64,000 nucleotides of DNA from Rhodothermus profundi (GCF_900142415.1 NZ_FRAU01000002.1:310001-374000); one strand, 5' to 3'. Shown: positions 8,912 to 19,274, numbered from the stretch's first letter. A program made the numbers and translations. The notes: generated from the letters alone by a model not told the origin.

Positions 8912-10810
8912 ATGGCGACACCCCTGGACATTTTACTGGTTGAGGATGACGAGGATGACTATCACATTGTGCGTCGGCTCCTGAGCCGCGCTACAACCAT
9001 TCAGTGCACGCTCCACTGGCGCTCAAGCTATGAAGAGGGATTGGCAGCCCTTCGAGAACGACCGTTCGACGTCTGCCTGATCGACTACCGCCTGGGCGCT
9101 CATGATGGCCTGGCGCTTTTGCGGACAATCCGTTGTGAAGGACTCACGCTACCGGTCATTTTGCTAACCGGCCAGGGAGACCTGCAGGTAGATCTGGAGG
9201 CCATGGCTGCGGGCGCCTGGGATTATCTGATCAAGGGGCAGATTGATGCGCAGCAACTGGAACGTTCGATTCGCTACGCCGTCGAGCGCCATCGGGCCGA
9301 AGAGCGCATCCGAGAGCAGGCCGCTCTGTTGGATGCAGCCCGAGATGTGATTGTGGCGGTCGATCTGGAAGGACGCGTTGTCTACTGGAACCGGAGCGCC
9401 GAACAGCTTACCGGAAAGGCCGCTGAGGAGGTGCGCGGCCGACCCATTCCGCATGCTCTTGAAGGCGTGGACGCGGCGTTGCTGCAGGAAGCCCTGCATC
9501 AGGTTAAAACCGAAGCAAGCTGGAACGGAGAACTGCATCTGCGTCTCCGTGATGGAGAAGTCCGCATTCTGGAGAGTCGGTGGACTCTCGTGAAGGATGC
9601 CTATGACCGGCCCCGCTCGGTCCTGATCATCAGTACCGATGTGACGGAACGGCGCCAGCTCGAACAGCAATTCTTACGAGCGCAGCGCATGGAGAGTATC
9701 GGGCGACTGGTCAGTGGCATGGCACACGATCTGAACAACCTGTTCGTGCCCATTTTACTGGGCGTGCGCATGCTCTCCCAGGACACGCTGGATCCCGAAA
9801 AGCAGAAGCGGGCGTTGGGAATGATTCAGCGCAGTGCAGAACGAGGGGCTGAGCTGGTGCGCCAGGTGTTGGCTTTTGCCCGGGGAGTGGAAGGAGAGCG
9901 GGTGCTCCTGGATGTGCGTCCGATTATTCAGGAAGTTGCCCATCTGCTGCGCGAGACCTTTCCCCGTACGATTCACATAGAGACGCGCCTGGACGACGCG
10001 CTCTGGGCAGTGCAAGGCGACGCCACGCAGCTGCAACAGGTCCTGATGAACCTGTGCGTTAATGCCCGGGATGCTATGCCGGAAGGCGGACGACTGTTGC
10101 TGGCGGCTGAGAATGTCCAAGTGGACGCGCACTATGCGCGCCGCGTGCTAGAGGCCCGTCCTGGTCCATATGTGTGCCTGACGGTCAGCGATACAGGAGT
10201 GGGGATCCCGCATGATATTCTCGACAAGATTTTCGAGCCTTTTTTCACGACCAAACCGGTTGGTAAGGGATCGGGCCTGGGCCTCTCAACGGTGTACAGC
10301 ATTGTGCGCAGCCATGGAGGCTTCATCAATGTTTATAGTGAGCCAGGGCGCGGAGCGACCTTCCGGGTGTACCTGCCGGCTATGCCGGAAACGCAGGCCG
10401 CTCCATCCGAAATAGCGGTACCTGTCTTTCGAGGAGCTGGCGAGGGCATTTTGCTGGTTGACGACGAGCCGTTCGTCCTGGAAGCAGCGCGAGAGGCCCT
10501 GGAGCAACTGGGCTATCGCGTCTATACGGCCGCGCAGGGGCAGGATGCGCTGCAGCAACTGGAAGCGCACGCTTCCGAAATCCGAGCCGTGATTACAGAC
10601 CTGGTAATGCCCGAAATGGACGGCCTGACGCTGATCCGGACCATTCGAGCGCGATGGCCGAAGTTGCCCATTGTGGCTTCCAGTGGGTTACATGGGGGGC
10701 GGGCTGAAGCGGCGCGTCAGGCCGGCGCCCAAGCTTTTTTACACAAGCCGTACACGGCGGAAAAACTGGCCGCGGTGCTGCACCAGGTGCTGCATGAGGG
10801 GGCCTCCTGA
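8912..10810 (+). CDS. Hybrid histidine kinase, REC-PAS-HisKA-HATPase-REC
   Basis: A 632-aa soluble protein. An N-terminal receiver (about 5-125, D58 in LIDYRLG) is followed by a PAS domain (about 140-255). The kinase core has H272 in [25 protein letters not shown] and [17 protein letters not shown]-terminal receiver (about 510-630) carries D563 in [11 protein letters not shown]. It starts 2 nt after the small receiver, so the three genes are co-transcribed. None has a DNA-binding domain, so the pathway must end in a protein target or a regulator encoded elsewhere. Confidence 0.92.
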   Translation: MATPLDILLVEDDEDDYHIVRRLLSRATTIQCTLHWRSSYEEGLAALRERPFDVCLIDYRLGAHDGLALLRTIRCEGLTLPVILLTGQGDLQVDLEAMAAGAWDYLIKGQIDAQQLERSIRYAVERHRAEERIREQAALLDAARDVIVAVDLEGRVVYWNRSAEQLTGKAAEEVRGRPIPHALEGVDAALLQEALHQVKTEASWNGELHLRLRDGEVRILESRWTLVKDAYDRPRSVLIISTDVTERRQLEQQFLRAQRMESIGRLVSGMAHDLNNLFVPILLGVRMLSQDTLDPEKQKRALGMIQRSAERGAELVRQVLAFARGVEGERVLLDVRPIIQEVAHLLRETFPRTIHIETRLDDALWAVQGDATQLQQVLMNLCVNARDAMPEGGRLLLAAENVQVDAHYARRVLEARPGPYVCLTVSDTGVGIPHDILDKIFEPFFTTKPVGKGSGLGLSTVYSIVRSHGGFINVYSEPGRGATFRVYLPAMPETQAAPSEIAVPVFRGAGEGILLVDDEPFVLEAAREALEQLGYRVYTAAQGQDALQQLEAHASEIRAVITDLVMPEMDGLTLIRTIRARWPKLPIVASSGLHGGRAEAARQAGAQAFLHKPYTAEKLAAVLHQVLHEGAS

Positions 10811-10844
10811 AAAGACAAACGGCCTGCTCTGCAGAGCAGGCCGT
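10811..10844 (-). terminator. Terminator of tig-clpP (minus strand), 26-bp palindrome
   Basis: A perfect 26-bp palindrome at 10819-10844 forms a long stem. On the minus strand it is followed by TTTGTCTTTT (down to about 10811), so it terminates the clpP transcript. The stem may also stop the converging kinase operon, although the plus strand has no T-run. Confidence 0.82.
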
Positions 10845-10873
10845 CGATGGCCACGGCGAAGGAGGCAAAATGG

Positions 10874-11626
10874 CTATGTATCTTTACCTTTCCCCTTTTC
10901 TTTATCTCCGCCAGCCTGTCCATCGGGAGATGGGAAGAAACCGCGACGAGGCGTCAGCACATTGTCCACAAGGCCGTATTCTTTGGCCTCTTGCGCACTG
11001 AGCCAGAAGTCCCGGTCGACGTCCTGGGCAATCCGTTCTTTAGGCTGGCCTGTGTGAAAGGCCAGGATGTCGTTTAGGCGCTCGCGCATTTTGAGAATTT
11101 CGCGGGCGTGAATTTCGATGTCGGTAGCCTGCCCTTGCACGCCGCTCATCCAGGGCTGGTGGATCATAATCCGTGAGTTGGGCAGGGCCGCCCGTTTGCC
11201 CTTAACGCCGGCGGCCAGTAAGACCGCTCCCATTGAGGCCGCCAGCCCTACGCAGATGGTGGCAACAGGCGGCGCCACATACTGCATGGTATCATAGACG
11301 GCCAGGCCGCTATCAATAGAGCCGCCTGGTGAGTTGATGTAAATGTTGATATCTCGCTCCGAGTCTTCGCTGGCCAGCCAGAGCAACTGAGCCACCACCA
11401 GGTTGGCGATCTGGTCATTGATCGGAGTGCCGATAATTACGATCCGTTCTTTGAGCAGGCGGCTGAAGATGTCGTAGGCTCGCTCTCCCCGCGTGGTTTG
11501 CTCAATCACAATAGGGACCAGCGCGCCGATGGGATACTGCTGGAACGGCCCGCTGTAGATCCCCGAGGGAAGCGTTAGACTCCGCGAAAACTTCAGGAAA
11601 TCCTCTACAAGCTTACGGTCGGACAT
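10874..11626 (-). CDS. clpP: ATP-dependent Clp protease proteolytic subunit
   Basis: This serine peptidase forms the ClpP barrel that works with ClpX/ClpA/ClpC ATPases. The 250 aa include the full fold. The triad is S131 (GLAASMG), H156 (MIHQPW) and D206 (VDRDFWLSA). The N-terminus is extended by about 30 residues relative to mature E. coli ClpP, consistent with a propeptide. The C-terminal tail after residue ~230 is Gly/Lys/Asp rich and non-conserved. It lies 50 nt downstream of tig, the usual tig-clpP order; clpX is not in the window. Confidence 0.96.
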   Translation of the reverse strand: MSDRKLVEDFLKFSRSLTLPSGIYSGPFQQYPIGALVPIVIEQTTRGERAYDIFSRLLKERIVIIGTPINDQIANLVVAQLLWLASEDSERDINIYINSPGGSIDSGLAVYDTMQYVAPPVATICVGLAASMGAVLLAAGVKGKRAALPNSRIMIHQPWMSGVQGQATDIEIHAREILKMRERLNDILAFHTGQPKERIAQDVDRDFWLSAQEAKEYGLVDNVLTPRRGFFPSPDGQAGGDKEKGKGKDT

Positions 11627-11676
11627 TGCTGTCTGATTTCTGGTCCAGTTTGCTGAAGGCGGACAGGCATTCGGTC

Positions 11677-13041
11677 CTACCGAACGCTTCCTTCAGAGTT
11701 CCGAGCCTCAGCGCCTTCCCGCTGGGCTCTCAGACGCTCCATGTACGCTTCGCGGTCCAGTTCTTCGAGCTGAAACTGCTCTTGCAGCGCATCGAATACC
11801 TTGCGGGTAAGCAGGCGCCGTCGCACCTGATCCATCAGACCCGGGACCGATTCGTAAAACTGACGCAGTTGGTCCGCACGTAAGCCTCGGTCAGGGTCGG
11901 CTTGTTCTTCAAAGAAGGCCTGCACGTCTTCTTCGGTGACTTCAAGGCCGTAGGTTTCCACGACCTTGTCGAAAAGGAACATCCAGCGGGCTTGCTGTTC
12001 AGCCAGGGCTCGGTTAGCGTGCCGGAAGGCGGTTTCATCAAAGCCTTCAGGAAGTCGGCCATTATTACGCTGGCGCACATCCTCCACAAATTCGTCCAGC
12101 ACCATCTCTACGGCCGATTCGGGGACCGGAATGGGATGCAGCGCCAGCATTCGGTTCATAATCTCCTGTTCCAGCAACTCCCGAGATTCGCGGTTCCAGC
12201 GCGCCTGTAATTCCTGGCGAACCAGCTCGCGCAGGCCCGCTTCGTCAGAAGCCTGCCCGCGCGTGATCTTCTGAATGAAGGCTGCGTCGAGTTCAGGCAG
12301 CTCGCGCCGTTTGGTTTCCCGCACGTGCACTTCGTAGCGATGCGTATGCACCGGCTCGCCGGCCGTCTCATCCCCATGAGGCAGGTCAACGCGGACCGTT
12401 TCGCCCGCTTTTTTGCCCAGAAGCGCCTGGCGAAGTTCTTCACGCAGCCGCGGATCGTCTAAGAAAAAGGAAACGCCCTCTTCTTTTTCGCCGATAATAG
12501 GCGTGCCTGTTGCTTCATCCAGACGCTGCAGATCCACCACCGCGTAATCCTCAGAGCTCAGGGGGGTGTCGGCCGGCAGATCGACGAGCTTGGCCTCTTC
12601 TCGCTGTAAACGTCGGATGGCCTGTTCGACTTCTTCGTCTGTGACCTGGTGCACCAGATGCGGAATGGTTTCGTTGCCGAGTGGCTTCAGCTCAAATTCG
12701 GGGCGTACGCCGAAGCGCAGCACGGCATGGAGGTCGGTATCGGGCTTGTAGTCGAGACGGACGATGCGAGGGCGGCCGATGACCTTATACGTGCCCGGTT
12801 CTAATACGGCCTGCTCAAGCGCTTCGCGAATTTTGCGCTCGGCCAGCTCCAGGGCTACTTCGTCGCCATACAGCTTCTTGACAAGAGACAGAGGCGCCTT
12901 GCCGGGACGGAATCCTTTAAGCTGGACGCGAGCGCGCAGTCGGCGAAGCAGTTGGTCCAGTTCAGGTTGCAGTTCTTCTGCGGGAACGTGGACCGTCAGC
13001 TCGTATTCGACCGAGCTGATCTCTTTGATCTCTGTTTGCAT
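11677..13041 (-). CDS. tig: Trigger factor (ribosome-associated chaperone, PPIase)
   Basis: A 454-aa chaperone that meets nascent chains at the ribosome exit. The N-terminal ribosome-binding domain has the GFRPGKAP signature (about residues 43-50). A central FKBP-like region (about 155-245) and a long helical C-terminal domain follow. The length is normal. The ATG at 13041 begins [17 protein letters not shown], the expected family N-terminus. It heads the tig-clpP operon on the minus strand. Confidence 0.95.
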   Translation of the reverse strand: MQTEIKEISSVEYELTVHVPAEELQPELDQLLRRLRARVQLKGFRPGKAPLSLVKKLYGDEVALELAERKIREALEQAVLEPGTYKVIGRPRIVRLDYKPDTDLHAVLRFGVRPEFELKPLGNETIPHLVHQVTDEEVEQAIRRLQREEAKLVDLPADTPLSSEDYAVVDLQRLDEATGTPIIGEKEEGVSFFLDDPRLREELRQALLGKKAGETVRVDLPHGDETAGEPVHTHRYEVHVRETKRRELPELDAAFIQKITRGQASDEAGLRELVRQELQARWNRESRELLEQEIMNRMLALHPIPVPESAVEMVLDEFVEDVRQRNNGRLPEGFDETAFRHANRALAEQQARWMFLFDKVVETYGLEVTEEDVQAFFEEQADPDRGLRADQLRQFYESVPGLMDQVRRRLLTRKVFDALQEQFQLEELDREAYMERLRAQREGAEARNSEGSVR

Positions 13042-13079
13042 GCTACGAGCGGGATTGACGCTACGGGGATGGATTGTGG

Positions 13080-13106
13080 AAAAAATGCCGACCTTACGGG
13101 TCGGCC
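13080..13106 (-). terminator. Terminator of the metallopeptidase-barrel gene (minus strand)
   Basis: GCCGACC (13087-13093) pairs with GGTCGGC (13099-13105). On the minus strand the stem is followed by ATTTTTTCC. It lies about 45 nt past the stop of the 13153-16392 gene and just upstream of the tig start. Confidence 0.85.
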
Positions 13107-13152
13107 ATTCGTAGAACCCCTTTAAATCAAGGGCTTCATTTCGGGTTCCGTC

Positions 13153-16100
13153 TCAGAAGTCAAGTCCAATTGAGAAGTAGAATCGCTGTTTCAGAAAGCG
13201 GCGTCCGTTGAAAGGCCAGGCAAAATCGAACCGGAAGGGAAAGCCCAGGATAATGGTGCGCAGTCCCAGGCCACTGGCTACGCGCACATCGTCAAGCACC
13301 GGGCGGCCGCTTTCATCCCGCCGAAACAGATTCAGGCGGCGGTTGGAGGGACTGCCCCACACCGTGCCCACATCCAGAAACGCCGTGCCCTGAAGGTTGT
13401 AGAGGGGAAGCACAGGTAGAGGACCGGGTAGCAGCGCGGCGACCAGGGGAAAGCGGAACTCGGCATTGAACAGGCCAAAGTACGGTCCTTTAAGGGTGTT
13501 GATATCCGTAGCGCGTAGCGGAAGCACCGGCGTAGCAAAGACAAAGTCGGTCAGATCTTCGATGGGGAAGCTGTCAAAGTGCCGGTTGATCCAGTTTTCA
13601 ACCCCTGCTGAATAAAAGAGCTGAGGATTCGGGCCAAACGAAGCGCCACCGGCCAGCCGAAAAGCCAGGCTGTAGAGCCCGCGGCCGAAGGACGTGTAGC
13701 TGCGCAGGTCGGCCAGCACGGTCACAAAGCGGATTTGCCGTCCGTAGAGCAAATTGCCGGGGCTCCCGGCAAGCTGAATTGCCAATCGATGCCCCCCGAT
13801 CGGTGCCAGCAATCCCGGCACGCTGACGTCCCGCGTGTAGGTGAGGGAGGGGTAGAAAAGCGTGCGCGTGAGCGGCGGTCGCGTCAGGTTTCCGATGTCG
13901 GTCTGGTTGACCCCCATGTAGGATAGCCCGATGTCAAAGCGTTCAAATTTATTGAGCGGATAGCTGGCGCTGAGGTTCAGGCCATAGTGGCGGTAGCGGT
14001 AGAGCGTGCGCAGCGTATAGTCCGGAAGCAGTCGGGCTACGTGGTAGACGGCTACTGTCCAGTCGGTGCGGCGCGGCAGGTAACTGTAGGCAATGAGATA
14101 GTCCGAGTTGCGCAGGTCAACCAGCAGATTGGTGGCGGCCCAGATGCGATGGTTGCCCAGCATATCGCTGAACATCATTTGCGTAACGCTCTGGACACCA
14201 TAGAGCATGTCGTAGCCAGCAGTGCCGTAGACCAGGTCGGGTGTAAAGTAGAGGCGATACCGTCGAGGGCGGTAGCGGCCGTTTTCGTCTACATTATCGT
14301 GCGGGGCAAAGGGATCTGCATAAAACGAAGGGGACGGTTGGGACCGTGCTTCGTCGAAGGCTGAGCTGAAGACATAATTGCGGAAGTCGACGCGCAGCGT
14401 GCCGTAGCGGGTAGAGTCGGGCGCCTCGTCGAGACCGTTGGTTCTATCAGGTGGTCCTTCTTCAGCGGTGGCCAGCAGAGCGCGCCCAAACGATGCGGAA
14501 GGGGGCGGAGCGCTTGCGTCGCGCAGAAAAGGATTGCGCTGCCGCATCGCCGCTGAAGCGAGGGCAAGGGCGGGAGCAGGTCGGGTGGTCTGGTGCAGGC
14601 GTCGCTGTGCCCAGACCGTAGGGGCCAGCGTGTCGGTTTCAAGGCGGCGTGCAAAAGGATTTTTGATCAGATAAATCGACGGGACACCATCCCGCAGACT
14701 GACAACGGCTGCTTTGTGGCCGTCGGCTGAGAGCGAAACTTGCTGAATGCCCACGACCACATTGGTCAGGGGGCGTTCAAGGCCCGTGCGCAGATCTTTC
14801 TCATAAAGATTAGGGATTCCGTTGCGGTCCGAGATGAACAGCACGCGATCGGGATGGCTGCCGAAGCGTCCGCTCCGATCATCCCAGGGCTCGGTAGTGG
14901 TTAACCGCTCGATGCGCACCGGGTCGAGGTAGAGCAGGTAGAGGTCATAGCCTTGGAAAGCGTGCGTCGTAAGGTCAAAGGAGCCGGCCTGGTAGCGACC
15001 GGGTTCGATATAGTCGCCTCGGTCGCTGTGAAACACCAGTGCCTGGCCGTCGGGACGCCAGGCTGGTTCGTGATCACTGAAGATATCGTTCGTGTAATTG
15101 ATCGTTTCGCCTGTTTGCAGGTTCAGCACATAAATATCGCTCTGGCCCTGCTGCGTGCCTGCAAAAGCGATCCGATGACCGTCGGGGCTCCAGGCCAGCG
15201 ACAGAATCTGCTCAACGCCCGGGATGCGGTAGCGGAGGTGCGCGCCTGTTTCAACGTTGATGACGGAAATGACGTCGGTTGGGCCACTTTTGACGGCCAG
15301 GGCCAGCAGTCGGCCATCCGGGCTCCAGGTAAGCCCCGGGGTCAGGATCCGCAGGCTTTCAAAGTCGGGGCTGGTTTGCCCGGACACCAGGCGGCGCAAA
15401 ATTTTGCCATCGTTGGCGCTGGCCAGGTACACATCGAACAGTCCATTGCGCGTGGTGATGAAGGCAATGCGGTCTCCCTGAGGCGAAAGGGCCGGACTTG
15501 TATTGTAGTAGCCTGCATTGCGAGCGGTCAATAAGGGGCGGCCGATGTCTTCAAGCGGTTCACGAGCGGTTAATTCCGGATAGTAAATTTCACGCAATGC
15601 CTTGTGCCAGCGCTCCGACAGTTCGCGCAACGACAGTCCTGTTGCCTGCCGAATGCCAGCCTCGACCGAATGCGTCAGACGAACGCGTTGCAGAATTTCG
15701 GCAATTTTCTCACGGCCATACTGCTCGGCAATGTAATCCCAGACGCTTTGTCCTCCCCGGTAGGCAAAATACCCCGAGAGATACGGAATAGAGGCCAGAT
15801 GGTCATTCAGCACGGCCTCTCGCAGGTACATGTCGGAGTTTACGTCCCATCCCAGCGCGGCGTATTCGGCCAGTCCTTCGCTAAACCAGAGCGGGAGTAC
15901 CAGGCGCAGATTGTTCTGGAGGATAGATTGCAATGAGCCGCCGTAGAACATGTCGTTCAGGACGGCATGCACGAGTTCGTGGTGCACCACTCGGCGATAG
16001 TCGCGATAGTCGCCCATAAAAGGGACCGCTATGCGGTTCTTATACAGCTCCGTAACGCCGCCAATGCCTTCGCTATAGTCGGGCAGGTCAACGGCATTGG

Positions 16101-16392
16101 TGACGGCGAAATCATGATGGCTTTGATAAACCAGGATAGGAATGCGATGGGAGATTTCGTACTGGAACAGGTCAACTAACTGTTGATAGGCTGCTTCCGC
16201 CACTTCGGCTGTAAAGCTGGCCAGTTCGTAGCCGCCTTCGTAGTAGTAGATATCGAAGTGCTGCGATTGGATATAGTACCAGGTGAGCGTTCGATAATGC
16301 ACTTTGTTTTTGCCGAAGCGAAAGTACTGTGCCTGCGCGGCCGGTGCGGCCGGTAACAGCAGCAGCAATCCCACAAGGCATCCGAGCCGCAT
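13153..16392 (-). CDS. Secreted fusion: gluzincin-like peptidase, TolB/PD40 propeller and outer-membrane beta-barrel
   Basis: The ATG at 16392 gives 1079 aa; a TTG four codons upstream is less likely. A signal peptide ends near AQAQ. Residues about 35-270 look like a peptidase_MA gluzincin, with H138-E139-L-V-H142 and a downstream WFSEGLAEY (E172 the likely third zinc ligand). Residues about 285-560 hold repeated WSPDG/WRPDG blades of a TolB/PD40 beta-propeller. From about 640 the protein is rich in alternating aromatic strands and ends in FYFSIGLDF, as in Omp85/surface-antigen barrels. The enzyme is therefore predicted to be anchored at the outer membrane. It has its own terminator. Substrate and function are not known to me. 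Confidence 0.85.
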   Translation of the reverse strand: MRLGCLVGLLLLLPAAPAAQAQYFRFGKNKVHYRTLTWYYIQSQHFDIYYYEGGYELASFTAEVAEAAYQQLVDLFQYEISHRIPILVYQSHHDFAVTNAVDLPDYSEGIGGVTELYKNRIAVPFMGDYRDYRRVVHHELVHAVLNDMFYGGSLQSILQNNLRLVLPLWFSEGLAEYAALGWDVNSDMYLREAVLNDHLASIPYLSGYFAYRGGQSVWDYIAEQYGREKIAEILQRVRLTHSVEAGIRQATGLSLRELSERWHKALREIYYPELTAREPLEDIGRPLLTARNAGYYNTSPALSPQGDRIAFITTRNGLFDVYLASANDGKILRRLVSGQTSPDFESLRILTPGLTWSPDGRLLALAVKSGPTDVISVINVETGAHLRYRIPGVEQILSLAWSPDGHRIAFAGTQQGQSDIYVLNLQTGETINYTNDIFSDHEPAWRPDGQALVFHSDRGDYIEPGRYQAGSFDLTTHAFQGYDLYLLYLDPVRIERLTTTEPWDDRSGRFGSHPDRVLFISDRNGIPNLYEKDLRTGLERPLTNVVVGIQQVSLSADGHKAAVVSLRDGVPSIYLIKNPFARRLETDTLAPTVWAQRRLHQTTRPAPALALASAAMRQRNPFLRDASAPPPSASFGRALLATAEEGPPDRTNGLDEAPDSTRYGTLRVDFRNYVFSSAFDEARSQPSPSFYADPFAPHDNVDENGRYRPRRYRLYFTPDLVYGTAGYDMLYGVQSVTQMMFSDMLGNHRIWAATNLLVDLRNSDYLIAYSYLPRRTDWTVAVYHVARLLPDYTLRTLYRYRHYGLNLSASYPLNKFERFDIGLSYMGVNQTDIGNLTRPPLTRTLFYPSLTYTRDVSVPGLLAPIGGHRLAIQLAGSPGNLLYGRQIRFVTVLADLRSYTSFGRGLYSLAFRLAGGASFGPNPQLFYSAGVENWINRHFDSFPIEDLTDFVFATPVLPLRATDINTLKGPYFGLFNAEFRFPLVAALLPGPLPVLPLYNLQGTAFLDVGTVWGSPSNRRLNLFRRDESGRPVLDDVRVASGLGLRTIILGFPFRFDFAWPFNGRRFLKQRFYFSIGLDF

Positions 16393-16405
16393 TGCAGCCA
16401 GCAAG

Positions 16406-16427
16406 AAAGGGTGGCCGAAACCCTTTT
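16406..16427 (-). terminator. Possible terminator of the ABC exporter genes
   Basis: AAAGGGT (16406-16412) pairs with ACCCTTT (16420-16426). On the minus strand the stem is followed only by a short TTTCTTG. It lies between the permease stop and the start of the barrel gene, so it may instead act as a partial terminator. Confidence 0.45.
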
Positions 16428-16467
16428 CGTTGTAGGCAGGCTTAATCGTTAAGTTCCGTTGAACAAA

Positions 16468-17757
16468 TCAGGCCCGGAGCCATCGCAGCAGCTCACGCAG
16501 GGAGGGTTTCTGACCATAGGACAGGATGCCAATGCGATAGATGCGAGCGCTGACCCAGATAGCCCCGAGGAAGCCGGCTACCAGCAGCAGGTAAGCCAGC
16601 ACGGCTTCCCAGAGGGCAGCGCTGCCAATCGCAATGCGGACCATCATCAGGATAGGCGAGAAAAACGGAAATAGAGATAGCCCGACCGACAGGGGGGCGC
16701 TGGGGCTTTCGATCACGTACGTGATAAAGAAGATGGGAAGCATGATCAGAAGCATCAACGGGAGCATGAGGCTCTGGGCATCTTGCTGCTGTTCGACAGC
16801 CGATCCGGCAGCTGCAAACAGGCTGGAGTAGAGCAGATAACCGCCCAGGAAAAACAACACGAACCAGACAATCAGCACCGGATCAATGGTAGGCAGCGTG
16901 ATATTTGCCGCTGCGAGCAGCTCTTCGGTGGAAGCGTTGGTGGGCAGGTTTAGCTGCTGGGGATCAAGAAAGTAGGCAATGATAGGACCTGCGGCCGCAG
17001 CCCCGGCAATGAGCAGAATCCCCCAGAGCATAAACTGGACAAGCCCCATCGCTCCTATGCCGAGCACTTTGCCCATGAGGAGGTGAAACGGGCGTACGGA
17101 AGAGACGATGAGCTCCACCACGCGGCTGGATTTCTCTTCGATGACGCCCTGCATGACCAGACTCCCATAGCCGAGCGTGGCCCCGTAGATAATAAAGCCC
17201 ATCAGGTAACCAATGATAGAGAAGAACACGGTGCCGTCTTCTTCAGCGCCGGTTTCCGAAAGGCGGTACTGGCGCAGGGAAACCTCCGAGCGCAGGACAG
17301 CTACCAGCTCGGGGGGGACCTGTAGCCGTTCGATTCGCACTTCCCGCACGGCCTGGTTGATCAGGCGTTCGAGGTGTCCTTGAAAACTCAATCCCGGGCT
17401 TTTTTCGACATAAAATTCGACGTCTGCCTCCCCTTCGATCAGGCTGGCGGGCAAGATGAGATAGCCGTCGTAGCGTCCCTGACGGACAGCCGCTTGCAGC
17501 GAGTCGAGCGGTAACGAAACGGCTTCCAGGCGCAGTGTGGAAGGCGCAAGCGCTTGCATGCGGGAGAGCAGGACGCCACTAGAATCAATCACTGCAAGAT
17601 GGCGCGTCGTATCGCGGCTGCCTAGATAGCCGATTAGCGCGGGCAGCAGCGCCATGGCCAGCAGGAGGACAGGCGCCAGCAGCGTTGTGAGCACAAAGGT
17701 GCGGGTGCGCACGCGTCGGAGAAACTCGCTTTGCAGAATGATCCAGATCTTATCCAT
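16468..17757 (-). CDS. ABC-2 type transporter permease (NatB-like)
   Basis: The membrane partner of the ATPase encoded upstream. From the ATG at 17757 (MDKIWIILQSEFLRRV) it has 429 aa and overlaps the ATPase stop by 8 nt, a sign of translational coupling. One N-terminal TM (about 22-45) is followed by a large extracytoplasmic domain (about 50-185). Five or six TM segments then run to the C-terminus. This layout matches ABC-2 exporters such as NatB. The exported substrate cannot be inferred. Confidence 0.88.
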   Translation of the reverse strand: MDKIWIILQSEFLRRVRTRTFVLTTLLAPVLLLAMALLPALIGYLGSRDTTRHLAVIDSSGVLLSRMQALAPSTLRLEAVSLPLDSLQAAVRQGRYDGYLILPASLIEGEADVEFYVEKSPGLSFQGHLERLINQAVREVRIERLQVPPELVAVLRSEVSLRQYRLSETGAEEDGTVFFSIIGYLMGFIIYGATLGYGSLVMQGVIEEKSSRVVELIVSSVRPFHLLMGKVLGIGAMGLVQFMLWGILLIAGAAAAGPIIAYFLDPQQLNLPTNASTEELLAAANITLPTIDPVLIVWFVLFFLGGYLLYSSLFAAAGSAVEQQQDAQSLMLPLMLLIMLPIFFITYVIESPSAPLSVGLSLFPFFSPILMMVRIAIGSAALWEAVLAYLLLVAGFLGAIWVSARIYRIGILSYGQKPSLRELLRWLRA

Positions 17758-18679
17758 GGGACGTTTCGGTCGATGCGGATTGCGTGCGAACAACCTGCTT
17801 AAAAATTTCGGTTAAGGGCGGTTCGGTCACTTCGAAGCGATATACTTCGCGCACGTGGCGCAGAGCAGCTTCCAGTACCCGACGAGGGGGCGTTCCATTG
17901 TTCAAGATCAGTTCGACGCGGTGGTTGGTCCGGTTGAGCAGTCGAACGGCCCCTTCCTGTAGCAACGGGTCAAGAAAGTCGTCGTCTCCGTCGAATTCGA
18001 GCACTACGGTGTTGCGCCCGAAGCGCTGCTTGACTTCCCGTAGCGAGCCGGCTATCAGAATACGCCCCCGGGCAATCAGACAGATATCGTCGCAAAGCTG
18101 CTCGACTTGCTCCATGCGATGGGAGGCAAACAGGATGATCCGACCGGCTTCTTTGAGCTCCAGCACGATATCGCGTAGCAACTCTGCGTTAAGCGGATCT
18201 AAGCCGCTGAAGGGTTCGTCCAGGATGAGCAGCCGGGGCTGGTGTTGAATTGCAGCAATGAACTGGAGCTTTTGCTGCATGCCCTTAGAAAGCGCTTCGG
18301 TTTTATGGTGGCGCCATCGCGCAAGGCCAAGCCGCTCCAGCCAGTGGCGGGCCTGCCGCTGCGCCTCCGAAAGCGAAAGTCCCTTCAGCCGACCGAAATA
18401 CACAAGTTGTTCTTCCACCTTGAGTTTGCGGTAGAGGCCTCGTTCTTCGGGCAGGTAGCCCATAAGCGCCTGGCTCCAGGGACCAACGGGGCGTCCCTCC
18501 AGAAGGATGCGCCCTTCGTCGGGAAGTAAAATGGCGGCTATCATGCGAATGGTGGTTGTTTTGCCGGCGCCATTGGGGCCCAGCAATCCCAGAATGCGGC
18601 CGGGGGCTGCAGTGAAGGAGGCGCGATGGACTGCTACGGTCGTTCCGTAGCGCTTCGTGACCTGATCAACAATGAGCAT
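17750..18679 (-). CDS. ABC transporter ATP-binding protein (NatA-like)
   Basis: A 309-aa ATPase. Walker A is GPNGAGKTTT (about 34-43). The signature is an atypical LSKGMQQKL in place of LSGGQ, common in ABC-2 exporters. Walker B is LLILDEPFSGLDP, and the H-loop is ASHRMEQ. The C-terminal ~80 residues match the extra domain of NatA/ABC-2 ATPases. It drives the permease encoded immediately downstream. Confidence 0.93.
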   Translation of the reverse strand: MLIVDQVTKRYGTTVAVHRASFTAAPGRILGLLGPNGAGKTTTIRMIAAILLPDEGRILLEGRPVGPWSQALMGYLPEERGLYRKLKVEEQLVYFGRLKGLSLSEAQRQARHWLERLGLARWRHHKTEALSKGMQQKLQFIAAIQHQPRLLILDEPFSGLDPLNAELLRDIVLELKEAGRIILFASHRMEQVEQLCDDICLIARGRILIAGSLREVKQRFGRNTVVLEFDGDDDFLDPLLQEGAVRLLNRTNHRVELILNNGTPPRRVLEAALRHVREVYRFEVTEPPLTEIFKQVVRTQSASTETSHG

Positions 18680-18757
18680 GCTCTGGCCAGTTGGTGGATG
18701 CAGCGCTTCTCTGATACGAATGCGTCTCCAGAAAAGATACAGGGAGAAGGAGGGTAA

Positions 18758-19063
18758 CTACAACAAGGGGAGCGTTGCAGGGGGAATGGGAATGAGATAC
18801 TCTTCGGACAGAACATCTTCGTGCACGCCAAGCAGTCCGGTGCCTCGGAAATCGACCGCTACGTACGAACCAACCACCTGTTTGACTTCGCCAATGCCAT
18901 AATAAAGTGGCATGGGACCATAATACACTAACTGCCCCTCCTTTAGCTCTTTTTTCTGGCGTGCCCGTCGATGATAGGCCGGCACAACAGGTAGCAGTTC
19001 CAGCCGATAAGGGCTGGCCCGTCGCTGTTTTTGCGCAGGTTCTCGTATTGGTTTCTGGCTCAT
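18758..19063 (-). CDS. Small basic protein with an SH3/Tudor-like segment, unknown function
   Basis: The ATG at 19063 gives 101 aa; the frame is open further upstream but the extension lacks compositional support. Residues 1-40 are basic and Gln/Pro/Arg rich. Residues about 45-95 (EGQLVYYGPMPLYYGIGEV, then VVGSYVAVDFRG and LSEEYLIPI) have the strand pattern of the small barrel at the C-terminus of UvrD-like helicases (DUF3553-like). That resemblance is by eye only. It lies upstream of and co-directional with the ABC genes (78-nt gap) and divergent from the next gene. Confidence 0.6.
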   Translation of the reverse strand: MSQKPIREPAQKQRRASPYRLELLPVVPAYHRRARQKKELKEGQLVYYGPMPLYYGIGEVKQVVGSYVAVDFRGTGLLGVHEDVLSEEYLIPIPPATLPLL

Positions 19064-19274
19064 AGCTCCGTAGTATGGGCTATGTCCGGCCTTGTTCAAC
19101 GCTGGGCAGAAGGCCGGGTTCGTAGAAACCTGTTCGCACAATTTTCTGTTGATACCCGGTAGCCCTTTTACAAGGGGTGTTGTAATTTATTTCTACACGC
19201 ATCTTACCCGTCTGTGCGCAGGGTTTTTGTAGAACCCGGCCTCACCATGTGTAAGATAAGCAGTTTGTAGAGCG
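19064..19274. other. Divergent intergenic region
   Basis: These 211 bp separate two divergent small genes and must hold both promoters. AT-rich stretches occur at about 19140-19200. No hairpin with a T-run, tRNA or clear consensus promoter was identified. Confidence 0.4.
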
